Positions 14,049 to 26,500 of a DNA stretch of 64,000 nt are shown here, piece by piece; positions within the stretch are counted from its first letter, which is position 1; each line of letters starts with the position of its first letter. The DNA is from Scortum barcoo. Lineage: Eukaryota > Chordata > Actinopteri > Centrarchiformes > Terapontidae. A program made the position numbers and the translations under genes. The stretch lies in contig CM041554.1 of assembly GCA_023238725.1 (NCBI GenBank), forward strand, positions 22,802,050-22,866,049. Direction: 5' to 3'. Below the pieces are notes generated by a model. That model saw nothing but the letters and a program-made list of their open reading frames with translations. It was not told the origin of the DNA and searched no databases.

Positions 14049-14061
14049 CCACTAGAGGGCG
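14049..14061 (+). promoter_or_regulatory. CTCF-like core motif
   Basis: CCACTAGAGGGCG fits the CTCF core consensus CCASYAGRKGGC at every position, about 3.5 kb downstream of the gabra4 stop codon. Confidence 0.5.
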
Positions 14062-15602
14062 TGTAATGCCACGATTTACTTTTAAAGTGCACTAAAACGA
14101 CAATGAATGCCCCATTTTACCCAGCCATCTGCACTTTCAGACTTCTGAAAAAGCTATTTTGATGCCGTTGAACTATTTAAACAGCTAAAATGACAATGAT
14201 TAATAGAGCACTCGATTTGAGGACGTGGTTGAACTTTCCACAAACCTGCAACCTGTCAGCTCGCAAAATGGCAGAGTGAGCGCGTGGAGCATCTTTAACT
14301 ATCTGTCTGTCATCTAGAACAGCCTGTTTGTCAAAATACAGAAAAAAAAAACAGAAAACCCACAACCTGGTGTTGGCAGCTCCATCAATCATGCACACAT
14401 TTAGAGCAGCAGAATCACACCACATAAACACTGTACATCAATCTGTTGTTGACAGGGTCCTCATTAGTACACGGTTATTCTGTGTTTTTATGATCAGATG
14501 TGTTTTGTACACTGTTGTGAGAGACGGAGGGGGCGAGTGAGGGAGAGTGAGGCCAACAGGGAGGTAATAACGGCAAAATCAATTTCACACATGGCTGCGT
14601 TCAGGAGAGGTGAGTGGCAGCAGGCATCTTGATCTGTCCATCAGCCTGCGTGTTTCTCGCCGCTGTGGCAGCATCATAACTCCTGTTAGACTAACCCATC
14701 GACGAGGGCCAACAAGCATGGCTGCTTGGATGACATGGCTGTTAGAGCAAGACACTGGGCACCTACTACATCATGAATCCTCACACGCACTGCATCCATA
14801 TGACATCTCTGTCTGCAGAGGTGCACAGTGGAGCTGAGCTCATCCCTGACTGTTTAACCTTCAGCTTCAACAAATGGCCCCCAGTGAATAATGGAGACTA
14901 AAATTAGGCCTCAGCAAATGTATTCTATTAGTCGAGCATTTTTGCATCATCAGAATATACAAAGGAGAATATGTTATCTTGAAAGCGAATGTTTCAAGAG
15001 CTCTCTTCCTGCCTGACGAGGGAAGACTTTCAACTATCCTGAAGCAAACATGAATAAAGAGTCAGCTACATCTGATTAATTGCCACATACCCAATTCTTT
15101 ACCCAAACTGTAATTTTGTGATGATCAGAAATCTTTTTTGCACTCACAAAGATCAAGTAATGACTGAAAATGTCATATTGTCCAGAGAAAAGTCTCACTG
15201 ACATAAATAAATCCCCCATTTCACCTCTACTGTATCAGTCTGTCACAGGACAGTAACAGGAGACGGCAGAGAGGACAATCCTCTGACGTCATGTTGTGTG
15301 ATATTTAGGTAATGACGTCCTTCACACATTCAAAGACTTAATTATCAGGAGTATCTTTCATTTCCTCTGAGGGTCACTAGAGTGTGATACTGCACAAGGT
15401 CCTGATCACAAAGGAGGTTATTCTCAGTGACTTTTTCCCCTGTTTTCCATTTGGTCTCTGGGTTATTTTTACATTATTACCAGGACAGCAGTGAATGCAC
15501 TGGGTGGGGAAAAAAGTTTGATTCACAGCAGAAATGGGTCTGATTATATGCCAGGTCACATCTTTTGTGCCTACAGAGAACAAAAAAAAAAAAAAAAAGT
15601 TT

Positions 15603-15945
15603 GATATGTTGGGAAATGTGCTTATTTGCCTTCTTAGTGAGAGTTAGATAAGAAGATTATGAAGCTAAAACCAGAAGCCAGTTAGGTTAGCTTAGCATAA
15701 ACACTGGAAACAGGGGAAAACAGCTAGCGTGCTAGCTGACCTCCTGAAATCTAGTAAGTAAAGTTTATTTAGTAAAGCACCGTTCACCAGGCCAGGCTAG
15801 CTGTTCCCCCCTGTGTCCAGTATTTATGCTATGCTAAGCTACCTGACTGCTGGTTTTATGTTCATACATAAAACAAACAAGAGAGTGATTGAGAGTGATG
15901 TTGATCTTCCCATCTAAATCTCAGCAAAAATGCAAAAAAAGCTAT
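15603..15945. repeat. Foldback repeat family B, copy 1 (long inverted repeat)
   Basis: The left arm (about 15610-15727, containing GTTAGCTTAGCATAAACACTG) is closely matched by the reverse complement of the right arm (about 15795-15940, containing CAGTATTTATGC and GCTAAGCTACCTGACTGCTG). The core GCTAGC sits at the inner ends. A non-coding palindromic element of this shape is typical of non-autonomous foldback DNA transposons in fish. Related pieces occur near 23637-23824, 30745-30800, 41240-41300 and 41578-41830. Confidence 0.72.
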
Positions 15946-17582
15946 TTTTAACTATTTCTTAAACATGATTAAACAGACAGAGCGGGCTGGAGGCAGTGCT
16001 GCTCTAAGACTTTTATTAGGATTTTTTCCTTGCTGGTAATTCAGTGTAGCCACAGTAAATCCCATTACCCTAACTCTAGCTGGCACAATTAACAGCAGCT
16101 GAATGAATGACTGACAGCTGCACATCAGCTAGCTCTGGGGCCGCCTGAAAGAAAAACAAAAAACTAAGCTGTTCTACTTTCGGCTTATAACTTTGTTCAG
16201 CTTTCAAAAAGTGTCAGGCGTGATCGCTCTCCACTGCAGCTTTAATAACAACACCGCTCGGGCTCCGCTCCATAGATCTTATTCACATGTGAGGCATTTC
16301 CCAGGTTTAACGCAATAAAATGCAGTGACATAGTGTAATATATGGTCAAGACTAAAAGGGTACAGAAAGACCTGAAGCAGGTTAATCTTCTGTCAGATCT
16401 GTTTCACAATTACACTGCACAATTTCAGGAGGTGGATGGCAGCAGTCAGCTCCTGAGCCTCTCCGCTGGAGAAGCTGTCAAACAGTTCAATCACATTCCT
16501 TCATCATATATGCCGAAACGTCCCTAAACAAACAACCAACCCACTATTTTATTGCTGCAGTGATCGACAGATGAATGGCTCGACGTCCTGTTCACTCCAT
16601 TTGTTCAAGCTATGACTGTATTTTAATCACTCGCACAATCTTCGTCGACTATTTGGAAACCCATTGTGGCAGGAAAGAAGCTTAAATCCTACTGTTACAT
16701 GAATTAATAACTTGTCTTTACTGCTTCCTGCCTGACTGATCCCCGAATTTCATCTTCAATATTTTCCAGATTGGTTAATCCATCTTGTGCAAGACTGATT
16801 CTTTGCAAGTAGGTACTGTACAAGAGAGGCTTTTCATGGCTGATCAGGTTCTGGCCAAAGCTCCACTCAGCCTGACCTGAGGCACTCCTGACTAAAATCT
16901 ATTTCATTATAGTTTGACCATCATTTGGCCAGCATTCAGAAATTATTCTTCAGTCTAAAGTGAAAGTCCGTGGAGTCCCTTTGTTCTCTCAAATAACTGA
17001 AAATCATCTAGCCTGCTGGCACCAAAGCAACAAATCTTAATATTCATTTGGAGGTACACTGTAATAATTAAATATAAATCTGTTTATCCTAATAAATGTA
17101 TATATTTACAAAGCGTGGGTGCAATTCATTTCAGGATGGTGGTGCACACATCCCAATATCTTGGCCAGGTGCAGGGTACAAAAATAGGAAAATGAAAAAT
17201 TCCCATGCTTGATCTTGACTGCAGGCCAAACGCGATCATGAGGCAGTTGAAGCCAACAAAGACCTTTACAGTCAGACGTAGCACGATATAAAGAGGACAG
17301 TAGCATATTCCAGTGTGCAGGTGTTCTTTCTTCTGTTGACTCAGATATTTCTAATTTGGTTGACTTGTTCCCATGCTTGCTGTTTGAGGACCTTAGGAAG
17401 AAAAAAATAAATGTATTCTGAGTGTGTTCTCCGGGATGTGGAAGTGCTTGGCGAGCACATTTTGTTTATCTGTTTGGCAAGAACAATAGTTTCCTCTTAT
17501 TGTTTGCAAACTCCTATAATCCTTATTTGCTCCCCATCTGTTAAAAGAAATGAGTCTTCACTCTTGTTGCCAAAGCAACAGG

Positions 17583-20500
17583 CTAGCCACCTTTGCTCAC
17601 CATCGTGTCCTTCGATAAGTAAACCACCCAGTAGACCATATTAAAAGCCCCAAAGGACACTGGGAACAGGATCCGTGCATACTTGTCAATTTTACTGGTT
17701 CCACCCATACCAGCAGTGGTGGGCTGAGAGCACGGTGTCTGCTTTAGCTCCAGTTTGTTCCCCATCATCTGTATGCGCTCCAGCTTGGGCCCCAGCAGAT
17801 GCTGCAGGGACGAGGCGCTGGCGTTCTGCTTGCACGGCGTCGCCACCATCACGTTGGGTGTGGAGGCTGCTGCCTGGGGCGTGCTCTTCACCAGCTGGGC
17901 AGAGGAGGAGGCCACGCTGAGCAGGCTCTCAGATTTGGGGCTGGAGCGGGAGAGGGTGGAGGAGCTGCCATTTGCTCCGCTGGCTAAAGGCCGTAGCGGT
18001 CTCGCTCTTCCCACTCCCGAAATGTTGGTGGTGGACTGGGCTCTCTGCTGACTGCTGGACTCTTGCTGGGAAACATAATTTGTCCGCTTTCTCAAGTTAC
18101 CATTGGTATCAGGATTCTGCAATGAAAAAGAAAAACACAATAATGATATATCCTTTATTAGAGTTATGCTGATATAGAAGTTTATCCATATTGACATTTT
18201 CTTAAATACACTTATATGATGGAAGTTCCTTGTATTTAATCTCATTAACATCTCGGGTGTGAATGCTCTACACCAGAACCTAACCAACCAGTATTATTTG
18301 TCAATATTAGCTAATCACAGCTATGTTAATATCAGCAAAAATGAAGGTTAATAAATGAGAAACTGAATTATCACTAAACCACCCCCCCACCCCCCACATT
18401 GAAATGGTCTTTTTCTAGCTTTGAAGCCCATATCACTAAAACAAAAACAAAATATTCAGCAATAGAAGCAGCTCTCTCATGCTCTTTATTTGACCCACTG
18501 TTTCAAAAATGACAATGAATTTTGAGTCATAAATGTGACAAGCTTAAAAATTTGAATGTGTTTATAGTTATTTGGGTCAATTTATAGTTAGTTGATTTTT
18601 AAAATGTCAAATATTACTATTGTCATCAGTCTCCAAACTCCAGTATCAGCTAGGCTCTATTTTATAGTCCACCTGTTTCAAACTGTCATAGTGAGCTGTC
18701 AACCTGACTGAAGACGTTTTTGAGAAAAGAGTTTAAGTGTCACATCATGCTCTTAATAATGGTTTTCTGATGCTTTTATATCCTGTCCAAGTTAATACAA
18801 TATTCATACACATACTGTTAGTCTATTTAATATATGCATTTCAAGTTGTGCCATAAAATAAGTAAAGCTGTTTTGTTAAAATGTCATCCCATATTTGAGA
18901 GAAAACAACTTGAGGATTTGAATAATATTCACATTCCTCCTGTCTCCTTTACCTTTGAAGGTGTTTGCGTGCAAGGTAAAACTCGTTTGCTTTTCCTGCC
19001 TGAAGAGCACGCCGGGCAACATAAACCTTGTCATATTGATCTGATTACAGTCCCCCTGACATAGATGGCCTTCATCTGGAAGCAGATGATAGAGTGTGTG
19101 CAATACAGATGTCACTTACCAAGGATTTCACTCATTTCACACAAGCTTAAGACAGAAAGTAGGTAGCACTTCATCGGGGCGGTAATGCAGTGTAGCGTCA
19201 AAGGAGCTTATCCTTTGAGAGTTGATGTTTTCAAGCAGGGATAGTGTGATGCTGGTACTAAGGCATTTGCAGGAATAATCCACCCCCCCTGAAACTGAAA
19301 GGATCCAGTGTTATTGTGTCCCATGTGCAGCAGAGGAAATGTGTGTGCATGGACAGCGGGTTGTGCTTCTAATCCTGGAAGAGACGAAGGAGCCGTAACC
19401 ATCAACACACCCTGACCCTCGTGCCAAGCCCTTTGGTAGCGCCAACAGGACTCGCTTTCGAGGAAAAGAGTATTAATTTTTTCCCCAGAGCCTTTCTGAA
19501 ACCTATACAGATGTACCCGGGCTACGTTGCCATGGCAACCTACTAATCCACTGAAGTGCCGCTGTCACTGTACTGCATTCAAGCATGATTACGCCACACT
19601 GGGATTTGGACTGGAGGGGGCAACTTAAAGTAGTTAGTGTAAAACTGACATATGCATTGCTGGGTTATGTCAGCTCCAATGATAAGTTAACAGTAGGCCT
19701 ATATATTTGACGTTATCTCTTTAAAGGGACATAAAGTCTGAGAAATATGAGCTTCTCCTTCCTTTTCAAGACCATCCTATCTGTAGAACGGTGTTTATAC
19801 AGTGCCATAAATACGTTGCTATAGTTACATGAACAGTGATTTGTAACACATTCATCATATCTGACTAAGAGCAATAAAATAGCTTCATGGCATATTCATG
19901 AATTCTGATCCAATCCATATGTCAGCTACCATGGTGTCAATGTAATTTGTTTCCACTAGTGATATAGAAACAGGAGATTATGTCAATTTATTCATGTAGA
20001 ATTTCAAAATAAAGGTTCTATGGCACACGGCATCATTGAGAAACGCCTCGTGATAAGCTGTAAACATCTGGTTAGTCAAGCTATTTTCAGACCGTGTTTT
20101 GTTTTGTTTTTTCTTTCTCGTCACTTTCACATTTTTTCCTTTCTTCTCTAAAGCACACAGTGAACACAATTAGCTGCTGAATTTATGGCTAAATGAGAGA
20201 TAAATTTGTCCGGCCTGATGTAGGGGGTAACAGGTACGGAATATTACACTGTCTGCCTCATTTATCACATTTAACAAGCAGTTATTTCAACATGTCAAGT
20301 TGTGGTTGACGGAGCAATTATCTTTGTAATCAGGTGGAAGAAACAGGTACAGTTCATCTTTTCACCTTTTCAGTGAGCGGTGACAGACAGACTTTTCTTC
20401 ATGATCAAATATTAATGTTAATGTTGTGTGTGTCACCACCAATTTATTTAAGTGTAGTCTGTTTGCCGTTAGATGTGGAACCACCTAAGCTACATTTTCA

Positions 20501-23500
20501 GCTATAGAACAGAAGTCTGGGATTTAAGTATAGTATATTTAAGTAGATTTGCAGTGCTCAGAACGATAAATCTTTCATAATCTTTCATTTCAATTCAATT
20601 CAACAGCCAGACGCAAGCAGATTTTGAATTATGGAAGTATAAGCTCACATACTGAGATCAGACTTTCCCTGTTCTCTCAACATTTCCGATGCTCTCAGCC
20701 CTGATGAGCAGCAGCATAGCTGACGATCCTCAGGCAGGCCCACTCCTGGCCATTCAAAAGTCTAGGCTAAAGGCCAGATACAGTAAGCACATAATAAGGG
20801 ACATGCTGTGTAAGTGCTCCTTGAAGTTAAGTGCTATCACACTATTTGCCACGGCCACTTTGAGGGAAACAAAAATCACCTGCAGCACTTCCTCTGTGTC
20901 CTTGACCTTGACAGGCGTGGTTTGGGGCACCGGGGGACATTTGGCCGGCTTCTTTTTGGCCCGCTCGATCTGTGCGTTGGTAAAATAGTTTACAGCGGCG
21001 AACTCAATGAGGGCAGAGAAGACGAAGGCGAAGCAGACAGCGATGAACCAGTCCATCGCAGTTGCGTATGAGACCTTGGGAAGGGAGTGGCGAGCGCTGA
21101 TGCTGAGTGTCGTCATGGTCAGGACAGTGGTGATGCCTTCAGTGGTAGCAAAAACAGAGCAATATTAAATATATGAGCCTGCAACAAAGAGAGAGCTGAG
21201 ACAAGACTTTTCATATCTGTGTTGGAGATCACTGCAGCTCCACTTATGGAAAAGAAAATATCTAATTTGTAATAAAATTATATACAATCAAGACTAAATA
21301 TTGACGTGCATATGAAACTGCAGTTTTCCCCACAGATCAGCATGTATTGCATCAAAAACCATCTCATTGTGGAACAGCATGGAACACCCTGAGAGAGATT
21401 TTCTTCATGTCACTGCCAAATAAATGGTGATAAAGATCATTTGCACAGTGTTCAATAACCCATGTACATTATGTTGCTCTTCATCAGCATATTTCATTAA
21501 CTGGATGCAGGGGGATAATGAACCAAATACATCTGTCTCTCTGACATGGGAGATGAACAAAAAGAGGCACAGTTTTTACACCTGCAGTCACTGATCTTTG
21601 GCCACCTGGGGGCAACACAACAAGCTGTAAACGCTGATGTATCATCACCTTATGCAGTTGATATGGTATGACTATGATAGCGTATTGGCAAGCAGTTGCT
21701 TATTTATACATCCAATATTCACAGAGCAACATTAGCATTTATTTGGAGTCACATTTCTTGCTACCTGACAAATGTGCCTAATTCCTTTTAGCTCTGTTTT
21801 GGTCTTCACCAACTCCTGAGGGAAACATCTGGGTCTTTAGCTGCTAAATGCTCCACCACTGTTCACCAGCTTGTTGCTAATTCATTCTACCTGCTTTTTG
21901 GCACTGGGCAGGTACTGCACAGTGGATTTATCAGATGATTTTCACGGAAAACAGCTGCCTATTCAGCAATGAACAACAGACAACGTTGGAAGCTAACTGC
22001 TAAAGCAAGTGGATGTTTAGCAGCTAAATAACCAGATATTTACCTATGGAGATTGTGGAAACCACAACAGAGCTAAAATGAGAGTGAATACTGATCTGAA
22101 AGCCTAAAGGTTCACATTTAGTTCACTATCAGTTCACCACCATCATAACTGAGAGTTGACGAGAGAAGTGAGAGTGAACTGAAAGTCGTGGGCCATGAAA
22201 CCAACGCAATGAAAGATGCTAAAACTCTCACAGGAGGACAGATCTTTTGAGTCATGAGATAATTTTCAGTGGGTTCATCACTAAAAGCGACCCCTTCCAC
22301 ATTACATAATAATATAACCTGTATGACATTACTGTCGCAACCTCCTGTCTTTTTTCTTCTTACTGGGCCTCAGTCTAATGTACCTCGTGGAGGAAAAAAA
22401 ATCTGCTCCACCCACTGAGGTTTAACTCTACCAATAGGATTATTTCTGCCTGCAGACAAGCTCTACCTCCAAATAACATTTGTACTACTACAAGTCTGAT
22501 GTGTATCAGCAGAAATTATGCCACCAATAGATTAGTGTTAAAGTATGCCTCCTTTTCCGTAGCAGCTACTGCGGACTCTCCAACAGTGGAAAACAATGTA
22601 AATGGAGTTATACAACACAGAGCTAAAGGACACAATGAACAGTGAGAGGCTCTGAACTGAATGTCACATGCTCCTCTGTCGCTCTTCCCTGCACCAAGTG
22701 AGATACCATAGAAATGAAGACACCGTCCTGGCCGGCACGCAAGGTCACATGTGGCTCCAACAATAACAGAAGGTTACAGTATAAGCCTGTAGCTCATCAC
22801 TCGTCGCCCTTGGTATTATTAACCAATAGCAATAATGTGATTTGGAGAAAATCCCCTTTATGTTTGAGACCTGGATCTGAATCTGTGCTGCAGAGTCCTT
22901 GCCCAACATAAATTCATCCCCCGTGCCCGGACGTGACCGCCATATAATTACCTGTCAATCAAAAGCAGCTTGGTGACATTGATAGGTGAACTGCAGCTTG
23001 AGGCCACAGACTGAGGACATTAACCTCTAATATAAAGTGTCCTCAACACAAGCAGAAGCTGAGATGGCTGATAGATATATTGGAACTCTGCATAAAAGCT
23101 TTTATGTCTTTTTTCTAGTTCCCAACTATTTAAATGAAAGCATTAGGTGAACAACTTCACTTACAGTGGAACTAAAGGCGTATATGTCTAAATAGTGCAG
23201 CGTAACAGCAAAATCAGAGAAATTTTTCCAAATGTTTTCTTCTTTCTGTATTTCAGCCAGATTTTGGATATTTGTGTTTAAACTGATATTTTCAGAGTAA
23301 GTCTTTTTCACTTTTACTCGGGCGCCTTGTTGACTGTAGTGCTACAGTAGAACTACTTGTCACTCACTTAGATCTTTACACCAGCTGCTTCATTTTCACC
23401 TCACACCTCACAAAATATCAGCATAGCAGCCTGTGAGAGATATTTTGGTACTTTAACCTTAAAAATAGAAAACCAGATGCTCAGTACCAGTTGCCGTTTA

Positions 23501-26500
23501 CAGCAGACACGCAAATCGGACTCTCAAATGTCTCTAAAACAAAGATTTGCACAAGTACACATGTTCACTTTCTTTAAAGATGGAATTGGTATGAATCTCG
23601 TGTGTATTTTAAGTGTGGAGTTTGAGTCAGGAGGAATTAGCTTAGCTTAGCATAAAGGCCGGAAGATGTGTTAAACATCAAGCCTGGCTTAATTCAAAGT
23701 CCAAAAATAGATCTCCAGTTTCTACCAGTTAAATGAACCATGGTCATTACTGTAGTATGTTTCAGAAGAGAGAAAGGGTGGCTCCCCTTGCTTCCAGTCT
23801 TTATGCTAAGCTAAGCTAATCGCCTCAAGGCCTTTTTTTTTTTTGGCGTATTTTGTAACATGTTAAACTCTTCCTATAAAGTGCCATGAGTTCATGCATC
23901 TCAGCCCTGCATCTCAAGTGGGCATTAAACCTCTTCTACCGTTAATGGCCACACCTGTACACTTCCGCTTCAGACACACGTTGGAGTGAACAGTCAGGTT
24001 ATATGTCAAAGCTGTAGAAACCATACCTTTTTGCTCTGACCCCCCTCTATCTGCAGCCAAGAAGCTCCAGCTCTACCCCCCCCACTCCTGTTTGTCTTTC
24101 TGACAAACTGCCTTTTCCACACTCAGAGTTGGACACTGTGGATTGAGTCACTGAGTCAGGAAGTCAAAACAGAGTGTGGCTGCAGGGAGGAAATCTGAGC
24201 CTCACCCACCACCGCCGCACACGCACATTTAAACACAGCGGATAACAGCAGAAATCCGCTGCCTCAGAAGCTCAACTGATTCAACAAGAGTTGTGCTGCT
24301 GTGAAGCCTCTGTCATGCTGGGCAGTTTGGAGAAGGGAGGCGGGGAGAAGAGCAGCTGGACTGTCAGATGCATTGGTCACTGCAGGAGAGCAGCATTGAT
24401 CCCCCAGTGCTTTATTACACTGCACGACACCTTTCTACTGAGGGTCACGCAGCGTTTTTCTGCTCAGCAAAAACTCAAAACACAAAACACACACTGTCAA
24501 ATGCACCCTGAACGGATACAGGTGACACTGCAGCGTGTGTGTGTTTGTCACCAGCAGCAAAACCATTAGGGAGGTTGTTTTTTTGGTCACCATTAGTGAT
24601 TCAGTATGCTGTCACAGTTTGACTCGATAACGCTGCCAGCCAACAAAAGGCTTGTTATTATAATTAAAGGGGAAGTGCACTGATTTTACACATCAAAGTG
24701 TGTTTACAGGCTTTAGGGAGTACTACTGCGTATGTGAAAAAACTTGACAGAAGCCTTTTGTGCCTCATGAGGTAGCTGTACAAAATCTGATAAATTGACT
24801 GGTGGGGACGAAGACTACAAGTTTGAAAATGAAATAAATCTGGGAGTTCTGCTTGAGGGCAGGACCTCAAGACTACACTAACCACTACTGACATAACACA
24901 GCTGAATCTCCAACCGACCTGTCTGCAGTTGGGTTGCATTGTGGGCAATGTAGGCAGCAGGTTTTGACGAGAACGAATGCATTCACCATTTACTAATGCT
25001 TTACAAATCAGTTAAAAGCCATTAATAAGAACAAATACTTTTTTATTCCTTTGCAGCCCTTCTCCAGAATTTACCAACCCAAATGCCCATAAACTGCTTA
25101 TAACTGATCTATAAAGCATTGCATAATGATTTACCGTAGGAGCCATTCATTAAGCCATTAGATATCATTTCTGAATCCCTTTTATAAAAGGTGCTTTATT
25201 GCCTAATTTAATTCTACATGCATAACCAACAATATTCAGTATATGATATTTATATCTTTCAGAACATTTTTGTTTTGTAGCTCCACATCTTTCTGGCATC
25301 ACGAACGGTCGACATGTCACAAAGCTGTTCAAAGAATCATTAATCACCACTGACACTCATGTTTTTCTTTCTCATTATTCATGGCGATAAGTTAAAATTA
25401 CCTCTTGAAAATGATGCTCCGGAACATAATCTATCAGAACTACTCTCTAAATGGAGGACAAGTGTCAGTGTCATTACCACTGAATGACTTGCCATCAACA
25501 CAAGTGGAGGATCGTGGTCGACAAACTACCAGAGTGAGACGTCCCTTAATAATAAAACAACAACACAGAGCAACACCGGTCCAGTTTTAGCAGTGCTGTC
25601 TGTCGCACTGCCTCTCTATCAACACACACTAATCAGTCTATTCTAGGACAGGAATGAGGAGAGTGCAACTGGGTCACAGGCCAGAAATTGGAAGCAACTG
25701 AAGATAGTGAGAAATTATGGATAACAACCTTTCAAAATGTGATAAAATATAATAATATAATAAAATGTAATATATAATGTAATAACGTCAAAACCTGCAT
25801 AAGAAATGGAACAGCTGAAACGGATATTAACTGTAACAATGGTAATGAGTAACACTAGAAACTCTCTAAGAATAAAGTTGTTAATGTATACAGTGTAATA
25901 ACAATGCACAGGGGTAAGATGCCTGTACAAAAGCCAACAAGAAACTTTCATTTGGGGCAAAGTATACATTTTTCTGAACAGAATTAAAATTTGAAAAAGT
26001 CATATCTGGGCTGATAGAGCCCCTAGTGGTTTGGAGAAAAATGGTCTGAGAACATCATTTGTCTTTCTTCAGATGAGTAAAAATGTATTTAAAAAACGAC
26101 ACAAATACTATGATCTCTTAAAAAAAGTCATTAAATCATATTTGAATACCATTAAGGAAAAGGAAATGCTGTTAACTTGTTTGCTGCGAGCAAAATCCAA
26201 CTGATAAGCAGTGTTGAGAAACCTCCACAAAAACAATTACTCAGTACACATTTAAAAAAAGGGGGACTGAGCAGGAGTCACTTTTCTCTCAGACCGGCCC
26301 CTCCACTGAACACACACACACTGATATCAAAACTCCATCCGACGCAACACAGCAAACAAGCCCACAAATGTCAAAGCAACAGAGCATTGCTGTGATGTAA
26401 TTAAGTCATGATCCCTTAAATTACTTGTTACTGAACAAGTAGTAACATTACAGCACAGTGAGACTGCTTGACACTGATAAAAATGACTAATAGGGACTAA

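Noticed and set aside
15284..15291. Perfect CRE octamer TGACGTCA
   Set aside because: An 8-mer is expected by chance in a window of this size, and it lies 2.3 kb past the gabra4 stop with no promoter nearby.
17675..18172. Several plus-strand frames rich in Ala, Arg and Trp
   Set aside because: Antisense of the gabra4 cytoplasmic-loop exon.
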